A program made the translations under genes and the position numbers. This document shows, in pieces, positions 8,360-15,463 of a stretch of DNA of 41,785 nucleotides. The notes under the pieces were generated by a model. It made no database searches, was not told where the DNA came from, and was given only the letters and a program-made list of their open reading frames with translations. Position 1 is the first letter of the stretch. Each line of letters starts with the position of its first letter. Origin of the DNA: Verrucomicrobiota bacterium (lineage in GTDB: Bacteria > Verrucomicrobiota > Verrucomicrobiia > Chthoniobacterales > Terrimicrobiaceae); the NCBI GenBank assembly GCA_026398255.1, contig JAPLTG010000007.1, positions 1-41,785 on the forward strand, given 5' to 3'.

Positions 8360-10381
8360 CTGAAAACCTCGCTCCAGTTCCGGCTAGACGCCCGCTCTAG
8401 TCAGTCCCGCGCCCGCGCGGCGACTTTTCGCACTCTTCACAACGAGGTCCGAACCCCGTTGTTCATGCCTGTCGGCACGCATGCGACGGTGAAAGCCCAG
8501 ACACCCGATTTCCTTCACGACTCGGGTTCCCAAATCCTCCTCGCCAATACCTACCACCTTCTCCTCCGTCCGGGACCCGAGGTTTTTCGCCAAGTCGGCG
8601 GCATCCACCCATTCATGAGTTGGGAGCGCTCCGTCCTCACCGACTCGGGCGGATTCCAGATTTTTTCCCTACCCCACTCACGCTCGATGACCGAAGAGGG
8701 AGCCGTTTTTCAGAGTTACCTCGACGGCCGCACGATTCTCCTCAGCCCCGAGCGCAGCATTGAAACGCAGGTCGCCATTGGCAGTGACATCATGATGGTC
8801 CTCGATCAATGCGTGCCCTCGACAGTCGATGAATCCATCGCCCGCGCCGCGATGGAACTCACCCACCGCTGGGCCGCACGCAGCCTCGCTACGCGGGGCG
8901 ATTCCCCGCAGGCCATGTTCGCCATTGTCCAAGGCGCGCTGCATTTGGGCCTCCGCAAAGAAAGTGCTGAAGCGCTGTGTGCGATGCCGTTTGACGGCTA
9001 CGCGATCGGCGGCCTCGCCGTCGGCGAGGGCAAGAGCGAACGAGAGGACACCTGCGAATTCGCCGCCTCGCTTTTGCCGGAAGACAAACCCCGATACCTC
9101 ATGGGTGTCGGCACTCCGCTCGATATTTTGGAAGCGGTCCACCGCGGCGTGGACATGTTCGATTGCATCATCCCCACGCAGGTCGCGCAGCGCGGCGGGG
9201 CCTTCACTTCGCGTGGATTCCTGCAGCTTCGGCGCGGCATTTATAAAAGCTCTAGCGAGCCGCTCGATCCCGATTGCCCCTGCCCGACCTGCGCCCGCCA
9301 CACCCGCGCCTACCTGCACCACCTCACGAAGTGCAAGGAGACGCTCGGCTGGCAACTCATCGGCCAGCACAACATTTTTTTCTACCACCGCCTCATGGCA
9401 GAAATCCGCCAGAGCATACTCGAGGATCGCTTCCTCCCGCTCTACGAGGAAAAGCGCGCCATCCTCGCCGTGGACGACCTCGACAATCCGGTGACCCCGA
9501 TGCGCCGCAATCCCCCAAAATCCCTGAAGCTCGGAGCCTACAAAATCCACACAGCCCTCGAGGGATTCTCGAGCATCCTCCACATCGACTCCGGCGAGAT
9601 CATGCACTCGCGCACCGAGCCGATGGTCGAGTCCCGCCAGCTCTACATCGAGCAGTCCCGCCTCGCCGAGCGCCTCCGCGAGGAAACCTCGGACCCTCTT
9701 GTGATCTGGGATGTCGGCCTAGGCGCTGCCGCCAACGCCATGGCGGCGATCGAGTGTTTCGAGTCGCTTGCGGAGTCCGGCCCCGTGCGTCCGATGCACC
9801 TCGTCAGTTTCGAGAACGACCTCGACTCGCTCCGACTCGCTTTCAAAAACCACGACCGCTTTCCCTACCTGCGCCACGGCGGCCCCGCCGCAATTCTTAA
9901 AAACGGCCGCTGGCAATCCAAGAAACACCCCGGTCTTTCTTGGGAGCTTCTTGAGGGGGGCTTTCTGGAAAACCTCGGCTCCGCCGTCGCGCCGGATTTG
10001 ATTTTCTACGACATGTTCTCAGGAAAAACCTCCGCCTTCGCTTGGACGCTCGACGCCTTCCGCCAAATCCTCGCGCGCTGCGTGGACCGCGATGTCGAGT
10101 TGTTCACCTACACCTGCTCCACCGCCTCGCGCGTGGCCATGCTTGGCGCGGGCTTCGGAGTCGCCCGCGGGCGCAACGCCGGGGACAAAGAAGAAACCAC
10201 GATCGCGTTCACCAATCTCGAAATCGCCCGCCGCCGCCAACGCGACGTCCTTGGCGCCGACTGGCTCGCGCGGTGGAACCGCTCCGCCGCGAAGTTTCCC
10301 AAGGATCTCCCTTCGGAGTCACGCAACGACTTTGAAAAATCCCTCCGCGCGCTCCCCCAATTCCTCGCTTTAGCGGGCTGA
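8360..10381 (+). CDS. tgt: tRNA-guanine transglycosylase fused to an MnmC-like methyltransferase domain
   Basis: The N-terminal ~340 residues are bacterial Tgt, which exchanges G34 of GUN-anticodon tRNAs for preQ1 on the way to queuosine. Visible are FMPVGTHATVKAQ, TDSGGFQIFSL, MMVLDQC (general acid Asp), GGLAVGEGKSE, GVDMFDCIIPTQ (nucleophile Asp) and a zinc site CPCPTC with a later His. PTQ replaces the usual PTR. The C-terminal ~280 residues resemble the Methyltransf_30/MnmC methyltransferase (Rossmann motif WDVGLGAAANAMAA, FYDMFSGKTSAFAWT, YTCSTASRVAMLGAGF). That family methylates a U34 side chain. The family's first strand is encoded upstream of the TTG at 8459 (HNEVRTPLFMPV). The frame is open back to 8282, but it has no ATG, GTG or TTG there. 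CTG at 8360 is the only plausible start, so the start is uncertain. Confidence 0.9.
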   Translation: MKTSLQFRLDARSSQSRARAATFRTLHNEVRTPLFMPVGTHATVKAQTPDFLHDSGSQILLANTYHLLLRPGPEVFRQVGGIHPFMSWERSVLTDSGGFQIFSLPHSRSMTEEGAVFQSYLDGRTILLSPERSIETQVAIGSDIMMVLDQCVPSTVDESIARAAMELTHRWAARSLATRGDSPQAMFAIVQGALHLGLRKESAEALCAMPFDGYAIGGLAVGEGKSEREDTCEFAASLLPEDKPRYLMGVGTPLDILEAVHRGVDMFDCIIPTQVAQRGGAFTSRGFLQLRRGIYKSSSEPLDPDCPCPTCARHTRAYLHHLTKCKETLGWQLIGQHNIFFYHRLMAEIRQSILEDRFLPLYEEKRAILAVDDLDNPVTPMRRNPPKSLKLGAYKIHTALEGFSSILHIDSGEIMHSRTEPMVESRQLYIEQSRLAERLREETSDPLVIWDVGLGAAANAMAAIECFESLAESGPVRPMHLVSFENDLDSLRLAFKNHDRFPYLRHGGPAAILKNGRWQSKKHPGLSWELLEGGFLENLGSAVAPDLIFYDMFSGKTSAFAWTLDAFRQILARCVDRDVELFTYTCSTASRVAMLGAGFGVARGRNAGDKEETTIAFTNLEIARRRQRDVLGADWLARWNRSAAKFPKDLPSESRNDFEKSLRALPQFLALAG

Positions 10382-10410
10382 TTGACACCCGCCGCCCAGC
10401 CACCCATATT
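10382..10410 (+). promoter_or_regulatory. Sigma-70-type promoter for typA
   Basis: A perfect -35 box TTGACA (10382-10387), a 17-base spacer and CATATT (10405-10410, four of six matches to the -10 consensus) lie between the tgt stop and the typA start. A short GCCCG/CGGGC inverted repeat follows in the leader of about 30 bases. Confidence 0.65.
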
Positions 10411-10445
10411 CCCTGCCCGTCCAAACCCGGGCGGAATTTGAATTT

Positions 10446-12269
10446 ATGGAAAATATTCGCAACATCGCCATCATCGCCCACGTCGATCACGGCAAGACAA
10501 CGCTCGTGGATCAACTTCTCAAGCAGGCGGGAACCTTCCGTGCCAACCAGAAAACGGATGAGCGCATGATGGACTCGATGGATCTGGAGAGGGAAAAAGG
10601 CATCACCATCCGCGCCAAGAACGCCGCTTTCCGCTGGAAGGATTACCATGTGAATATCGTGGATACTCCCGGCCACGCCGACTTCGGCGGAGAGGTCGAG
10701 CGCATCATGAAAATGGTGGATGGTGTTTTGCTCGTGGTGGACTCCCACGACGGCCCGCAGGCGCAAACAAAATTCGTTCTGCGCAAGGCCATGGAGAACG
10801 GACTGAAGCCGATCGTGGTCATCAACAAGATCGACCGCGAGAATGCCCGTCCGCACAAGGTTCTCGACATGGTGTTCGAGCTTTTCATGGAACTCGGCGC
10901 GAGCGATGAGCAGCTGGATTTCGCCCACATCTACGCCAGTGCCAAGCAAGGCTTCGCCAAAAATGAAGTCACCGATTCCAGCGACAACATGGAGCCTCTC
11001 TACGAGGCGATTGTGAAACACATCCCGCCGCCACCGAAGCCCGATGTGGACTTTTTCCGCATGCTCGTGTCGAACCTCGACTACAGCGACTACCTCGGCC
11101 GTATCGCCTACGGACGCATCATCAGCGGCAAGGTCGCGCACGGCCAACAGATCGTTTGCATCCACAGTGGCAACCGGAAGGAAAAGGCGAAAGTCACAGC
11201 GATTTTCTCGCACGAGGGCCTGGAGAAAGTTCAGGTCCAGGAGGCCTCGGCCGGCGATATCGTGGGCATCAGCGGCTTCGAGGAAATCTTCATCGGCGAA
11301 ACGCTCGTGGACACCGAGGACCGCGAGGCCCTGCCGTTTGTCGAAATCGATCCGCCGACGATCTCCATGAAGATTTGCGTGAACGATTCGCCATTGGCTG
11401 GCCGTGAAGGAAAGCTCCTCACCGCTCGCCAGATTCGCGACCGCCTCATCAAAGAGACACGCGGCAATGTTTCCATCATGGTCGCCGACACCGATGTCGC
11501 GGGCCACTTCGATGTGAAGGCCCGCGGCGAGATGCAGATCGCCGTGCTCGTGGAGCAAATGCGCCGCGAGGGCTTCGAGCTACTTGTTTCCCGCCCAGAG
11601 GTCATCTTCAGGCGCGCCGAGAATGGTTCCGTGCTTGAGCCGATGGAGAGTCTCTATGTCGATGTGCCGCCGGAAAACCTCGGCGACATCCTGCAAACCC
11701 TCGCCGGCCGCAAAGCCGAGATCATAAATATGGAGCACAATCCCCACAGCGTGCTCGTTCAGGCCACGATCCCCACTCGCGGCATCATCGGCTTCGAGAC
11801 CGATCTCGTGAACCTCACCAAGGGCCACGGCATTTGCAGCCATCTCTTCAAGGAATACGGCCCGCACAAGGGCGAGATTCCAAGCCGCAACAACGGCGTG
11901 CTCATTTCCATGGAGGGCGGCACCAGCATGGCCTATGCGCTCGACACAATCCAGGTGCGCGGACGGCTCTTCATTGGGCCGCAAGAGGAAATCTACGAGG
12001 GAATGATCATTGGCGAAAACGCCCGCCCCGACGACATGCCGGTGAACCCCTGCAAGGCGAAAAAATTGACCAACATGCGAAGCCAAGGTGACGGCAAAGG
12101 CATTTCCCTCGCTCCGCCGCTTGTGATGAGCCTCGAGCGTTCGCTCGAATACATCGCGCCGGACGAGTATGTGGAGGTCACTCCCAAATCACTCCGTCTC
12201 CGCAAAAAAATCCTCGATGCCAACGGACGCAAACGCGCCGAGAAATCGGCCGGGGTTTTCGCGGAATAA
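10446..12269 (+). CDS. typA: Translational GTPase TypA/BipA
   Basis: This 607-residue ribosome-associated GTPase has the same length as the E. coli protein. The GTPase domain is intact: G1 AHVDHGKTT, G2 GITI, G3 DTPGHADFGGE, G4 NKIDRENARP, and a G5-like segment near YASAKQGF. EF-G-like domains II, III and V follow, then the BipA-specific C-terminal domain (GGTSMAYALDTIQVRG, PCKAKKLTNMRSQGDGK). The known role is in 50S subunit assembly and stress adaptation, especially in the cold. The gene has its own promoter and is followed by a REP region, so it is probably monocistronic. Confidence 0.97.
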   Translation: MENIRNIAIIAHVDHGKTTLVDQLLKQAGTFRANQKTDERMMDSMDLEREKGITIRAKNAAFRWKDYHVNIVDTPGHADFGGEVERIMKMVDGVLLVVDSHDGPQAQTKFVLRKAMENGLKPIVVINKIDRENARPHKVLDMVFELFMELGASDEQLDFAHIYASAKQGFAKNEVTDSSDNMEPLYEAIVKHIPPPPKPDVDFFRMLVSNLDYSDYLGRIAYGRIISGKVAHGQQIVCIHSGNRKEKAKVTAIFSHEGLEKVQVQEASAGDIVGISGFEEIFIGETLVDTEDREALPFVEIDPPTISMKICVNDSPLAGREGKLLTARQIRDRLIKETRGNVSIMVADTDVAGHFDVKARGEMQIAVLVEQMRREGFELLVSRPEVIFRRAENGSVLEPMESLYVDVPPENLGDILQTLAGRKAEIINMEHNPHSVLVQATIPTRGIIGFETDLVNLTKGHGICSHLFKEYGPHKGEIPSRNNGVLISMEGGTSMAYALDTIQVRGRLFIGPQEEIYEGMIIGENARPDDMPVNPCKAKKLTNMRSQGDGKGISLAPPLVMSLERSLEYIAPDEYVEVTPKSLRLRKKILDANGRKRAEKSAGVFAE

Positions 12270-12308
12270 TCAACTCATCGGGGGCGGCGCAAGCCGCTGC
12301 CGTTATCG

Positions 12309-12476
12309 CGCAGAGACGGCGCTTTGCGCCTGAATCTTGGGGCCGCTCGGCGAGCCGCCCCTACCTTGGGGAACGATTCGCTCTTCCGCGCGGTTGGCGC
12401 GTCAGCGCCTTTCGAAAATCCTAGGTAGGGATGGATCGCCGAGCCGTCCTACTTTTGCGGCGCAGCCGCCCTTGTC
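12309..12476. repeat. REP doublet, complete copy left of the RAYT gene
   Basis: This ~168-base unit contains a strong hairpin GGGGCCGCTC-GGC-GAGCCGCCCC (ten-base arms, one mismatch), a GCGC-rich spacer, and a second related imperfect hairpin between GTAGGGATGG and CCGTCCTAC. The same unit recurs three more times at 12990-13343, on the other side of the transposase gene. Paired related hairpins around a RAYT gene are the known arrangement of REP/BIME elements. Confidence 0.85.
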
Positions 12477-12480
12477 CCTC

Positions 12481-12927
12481 CTACCCTTCCGGCAAAATCG
12501 TCCATGGCCAATCCCTCCAATCTCCGATCAATCCCGCACGAACCGGATTTTCGAGAACATACTGGGTTTTCTCTTGGAAATTTTCCTCGCCGCGTAGCCG
12601 GTGCTCGAAAAAATCCCGCTGCCAATCGAATCGAAGTGCCCGCGCCGTCCATCGTTTCCAGTCGCGGATGCTTTTGCCGACATCTGCCTCTGGCGGAAAT
12701 CCAAGAACCAAGTGCACATGATCCGGCATGATGGTGGCCGCATGGACCCACCAAATGCGCGAGTTCACGCGATGCAGGATCGAGTCTCTGATTCCTCGAG
12801 CGGTTTCGGGCGAGGCGAAAGGCATCAAACTCCGATCCTTGACGCAGCAGGTTATAAAAAACACGGCTCCGTGAACATACACCCAGAGCGGAAGATCGTG
12901 GGGCAAGGACTTGCGGCCGGCATTCAT
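12481..12927 (-). CDS. REP-associated tyrosine transposase (RAYT, IS200/Y1 type)
   Basis: This 148-residue single-strand DNA nuclease is of the Y1 transposase superfamily. The metal-binding HUH motif is present in IMPDHVHLVLGF, and the catalytic Tyr lies in QYVLENPVRAGLI near the C-terminus. Flanking family motifs are VFFITCCVKDRSLM and KRWTARAL. RAYTs occur as single copies flanked by REP sequences and are thought to mobilise or cut REPs rather than themselves. Here one complete REP doublet lies immediately downstream and three copies lie upstream, as expected. The ATG at 12927 gives the full N-terminal domain. A longer overlapping frame (12449-12937) has no homology. Confidence 0.9.
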   Translation of the reverse strand: MNAGRKSLPHDLPLWVYVHGAVFFITCCVKDRSLMPFASPETARGIRDSILHRVNSRIWWVHAATIMPDHVHLVLGFPPEADVGKSIRDWKRWTARALRFDWQRDFFEHRLRGEENFQEKTQYVLENPVRAGLIGDWRDWPWTILPEG

Positions 12928-12989
12928 GGAACAACACTCTGGAAAACCCGGGTTGGAATAAAATCCAAAAAGAGGAGGGCTGGCTGGAG

Positions 12990-13343
12990 GCCGTTGGCGC
13001 GTCAGCGCCTTTCGGAAAATCCTAGGTAGGGATGGATCGCCGAGCCGTCCTACTTTTGCGGCACAGCCGCCCTTGTCTCGCAGAGACGGCGCTTTGCGCC
13101 TGAATCTTGGGGCCGCTCGGCGAGCCGCCCCTACCCCTTGGGGGAACGATTCGCGCTTCCGCGCCGTTGGTGCGTCAGCGCCTTTCGAAAAATCCCAGGT
13201 AGGGATGGATCGCCGAGCCGTCCTACTTTTGCGGCGAAGCCGCCCTCTTGTCTCGCAGCAACGTCGCTTTGCGCCTGAATCTTGGGGCCGCTCGGCGAGC
13301 CGCCCCTACCTTTGGGAACGATTCGCGCTTCTGCGCGGTTGGC
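12990..13343. repeat. REP doublet array right of the RAYT gene (partial, complete, partial)
   Basis: Three head-to-tail copies of the unit at 12309-12476 are present: the right half at 12990-13077, a complete copy at 13079-13252 and the left half at 13254-13343. Copies are nearly identical with small indels, for example CTACCTTGGGG versus CTACCCCTTGGGGG. No spacer-repeat alternation exists, so it is not a CRISPR. Together with flanking sequence it fills the gene-free stretch 12928-13390. Confidence 0.87.
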
Positions 13344-13390
13344 TGGGGAGTGGCCAATCCAAAAATCCGAGTTCTGATTGCCGATGCCCT

Positions 13391-13444
13391 AAAAAAACCT
13401 GCCGGGTGCCGCGCCCCACACCCATGCGACGCGAACACCCGGCA
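13391..13444 (-). terminator. Intrinsic terminator of the small basic-protein gene
   Basis: On the minus strand TGCCGGGTG (13444-13436) pairs perfectly with CACCCGGCA (13408-13400), followed by GG and seven T (13397-13391). It lies just downstream of the gene at 13466-13657, with a 27-base loop, and supports that gene being expressed. Confidence 0.75.
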
Positions 13445-13465
13445 CCCGTTTTGGGGGAAGTGGTT

Positions 13466-13657
13466 TTACCTGGCGAGTTGAACTCGAACGCGGCGGGCGC
13501 GTCCGTTCTTTCCGCGGACTACCACCCGACCGCTGTCGAACAAGTCGGCCATGGCGGCGACGAGTTCGCGGCTGTTGCGGGCGCAGGATCCTACGACCGA
13601 GATAAGTTCACCGAGGCTGTATTTGGTTTTGTTGATTTTTTTGTAGATGTTTTTCAT
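13466..13657 (-). CDS. Small basic protein, winged-helix-like, unknown
   Basis: This 63-residue protein is rich in Arg and Lys. The ATG at 13657 is preceded by AAAGGAAAA at a proper distance, and the gene ends just before a good intrinsic terminator, so it has its own expression signals. The pattern SLGELISVVGSC, then an ELVAAMADLFDSGRVVV helix, then a KNGRARRVRVQLA hairpin suggests a small winged-helix DNA-binding fold. That is an inference from hydrophobic spacing. I do not recognise a named family. It lies next to the REP array and upstream of nothing co-oriented. Confidence 0.62.
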   Translation of the reverse strand: MKNIYKKINKTKYSLGELISVVGSCARNSRELVAAMADLFDSGRVVVRGKNGRARRVRVQLAR

Positions 13658-13769
13658 AGGAGTTTTCCTTTGCTGTGTTTGACAGCATCAGGAATGCCAA
13701 TGTTCAAAAAAAAATTTGACACCCCCTCAAGATGGGCGTCTGCGTAGGGTAAACGGCCCTCCGGGAGCC

Positions 13770-14075
13770 TCAGAACAGCAGAAAGGCTGCGTAAAAGTAG
13801 GCGGCAAAAATTGCTCCTGCCACCACCACTCCCGTCGCGCGGGCGAATTTTTCCGCAAAGGTTCCCCGGATTGCCTGCTCGCAGAGCAGCGCCATCGCCA
13901 CCCACAGCATCGGTAGCACGAAGATCCAGGCGCCATCGCGGGCCATCCACACGGAGAAGGCGGGAAATGTCGCCTCCACATTTTGCGCAAAGCCTCCCGC
14001 CTTCAGCAGCACATTCACTGTCAGTAAGCCGAGGGAGACGAAGACAAATTGGGTGAGTCCGATGGAAAGAATCAT
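13770..14075 (-). CDS. Small three-TM membrane protein, unknown
   Basis: This is a 101-residue hydrophobic protein. Three transmembrane segments are visible, near residues 4-26, 44-65 and 80-100. The motif AQNVEATFPAFSVWMARDGAWIF lies between the first two. Its ATG overlaps the aroE stop (ATGA), so it is translationally coupled to aroE and belongs to that operon. A longer frame over the same DNA (13654-14172) has no membrane or domain pattern and is not favoured. The function is not recognised. Confidence 0.7.
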   Translation of the reverse strand: MILSIGLTQFVFVSLGLLTVNVLLKAGGFAQNVEATFPAFSVWMARDGAWIFVLPMLWVAMALLCEQAIRGTFAEKFARATGVVVAGAIFAAYFYAAFLLF

Positions 14076-15004
14076 ATTGTGGAGAGAAGTGCCCGCCGCA
14101 TGACCTCCAGCGGCGCAGGGCGGTTGAACCAGATTTCAAAGGAGAGAGCGCCCTGATGAAGCAACATTCCAAGGCCGTTCGCGCAGCGAGCGCCCGCAGC
14201 GCTTGCGTCCTCGATCAACCGCGACATGCCTCCCGAATACACCGTGTCATAAACAAGCTGGTTCGGAGTCAGAAGCGATGGGGAGATCACCGGAGGATCG
14301 AGGCGACTCATGCCGAGCGAGGTCGCATTGATGAGGATGTCGGCATTTTCGAGTTCGCGCCGCAGAGCCTCATCCTCAAACGGAATCGCCACCAGGCGCT
14401 CGACCGGCCCGCTCACATGCTCGGATTGGAAAAACGGTGCGAGGTCTTTTTTGAGCGCTTCGATTTTTTCAAGCGAGCGGTTCACGAGCACCAGACGCTC
14501 GCAGCGTTCCCGCGCACACTGCACGGCAATCGCCCGCCCGGCCCCGCCGCCAGCTCCGAGGAGCACGACGCGCAGGTCGCGCACATCCACGCTGAATTCC
14601 TCGCGAATCGCGCGAACGAGCCCCGGCCCATCGGTGTTGAATCCATGCAATTTCCCGCCTAAGATCACGATCGTATTCACGCTCCCCGAGGCCCGTGCGT
14701 AGTCGTCCGCTTCGTCCACCACCGCCAACGCCGCCGCCTTATGGGGGATTGTGACATTCGCCCCAAGGAAGCCCGCACGCGGCAGGGCACGCACCGCATC
14801 CACAAAACGCTCCGGAGGCACATGCAGCCTCGTGTAGCGGGCGGGGATACCACTCGCAGCGAGCGCAGCATTTTGAAAAACCGGGGATCGCGAGTGGGCC
14901 ACCGGATCACCGATCACGCCAAGCCTTATGGCGGGCTCGATGGAAGAAAATTTCTCCGGGTTCGAAACCAAATCCTCGGCTGAAAAAATGTCCGGATCGA
15001 TCAT
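14072..15004 (-). CDS. aroE: Shikimate dehydrogenase
   Basis: This enzyme reduces 3-dehydroshikimate to shikimate with NADPH in aromatic amino-acid synthesis. Its 310 residues slightly exceed the usual ~275 because of an N-terminal extension. The substrate-binding serines are in AHSRSP, the catalytic Lys in NVTIPHK and the catalytic Asp in FNTDGPGLV. The Rossmann motif is GAGGGAGRA, followed by VNRSLEK with the Arg that contacts the NADP phosphate. INATSLGM and GLGMLLHQGALSFEIW are C-terminal family motifs. It overlaps the downstream membrane-protein gene by four bases. Confidence 0.95.
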   Translation of the reverse strand: MIDPDIFSAEDLVSNPEKFSSIEPAIRLGVIGDPVAHSRSPVFQNAALAASGIPARYTRLHVPPERFVDAVRALPRAGFLGANVTIPHKAAALAVVDEADDYARASGSVNTIVILGGKLHGFNTDGPGLVRAIREEFSVDVRDLRVVLLGAGGGAGRAIAVQCARERCERLVLVNRSLEKIEALKKDLAPFFQSEHVSGPVERLVAIPFEDEALRRELENADILINATSLGMSRLDPPVISPSLLTPNQLVYDTVYSGGMSRLIEDASAAGARCANGLGMLLHQGALSFEIWFNRPAPLEVMRRALLSTI

Positions 15005-15172
15005 AGCGGGAACGCCAGAAAAGCAGGCAGCCTCGATGCTGGCAAGGGCGGTGGATTTTCTACCCGCGAATGAATCGAATGACCGCGAATAAAACGGCGG
15101 GGACTCCTTGTCTTTCCGGGATTCAGGAGCTATCGGGCTTTCCCACCCCGACGAACGGATTGCGGCGCATAA

Positions 15173-15316
15173 GCATCATCGAATATCCACAACAGTCGCG
15201 AGCCTGTGATCGTTTCGCGTCGCGGCACAGAGTCTATTGGGATGCTTCCTTTGGAAGAGTGGGAAGGGCTTCAAGAAACAGCGCACCTGCTCCAACAGGT
15301 CAGGCATTTTACGTGA
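15173..15316 (+). pseudogene. Remnant of a Phd/YefM-type antitoxin
   Basis: In this plus-strand frame the DNA encodes SREPVIVSRRGTESIGML followed by PLEEWEGLQETAHLL and a stop at 15314-15316. This matches the second half of Phd/YefM antitoxins (S-R-E-P-V-x-V-x-R-R-G, then LxxEEYESLxETxYLL). A stop at 15170-15172 directly precedes it and no start codon is in frame, so the N-terminal DNA-binding half is missing. No toxin follows; a REP-like hairpin lies 15 bases downstream. The rest of 15005-15463 shows no gene. Confidence 0.6.
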
Positions 15317-15330
15317 CATCGAAAGATTTA

Positions 15331-15358
15331 CGCTCGCGGGCGGGACGCCCGCGCTACA
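15331..15358. repeat. REP-like hairpin (GTAGCGCGGGCG type), copy 2
   Basis: A perfect eight-base stem CGCGGGCG / CGCCCGCG (15335-15342 with 15346-15353) has a GGA loop and is followed by CTACA. It is the inverse-oriented relative of the element at 8277-8301. It lies in the gene-free stretch 15005-15463 after the antitoxin remnant. Confidence 0.6.
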
Positions 15359-15463
15359 TTCCAGAAGCCCAAAGGCGATCACATTTTGGAATAAGATTCA
15401 AATAAAATAAGGCCGTGACTTCCGTGGCTTCCCAAAATCGACAGGAGCCCCAAGCTTTTAGCT

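Noticed and set aside
12990-13343. Possible CRISPR array
   Set aside because: The repeat units are ~170 bases and contiguous, without regular unique spacers; they are REP doublets.
13654-14172. Alternative 172-codon frame over the small membrane-protein gene
   Set aside because: No membrane or domain pattern, whereas the frame 13770-14075 is coupled to aroE by an ATGA overlap and has three TM helices.
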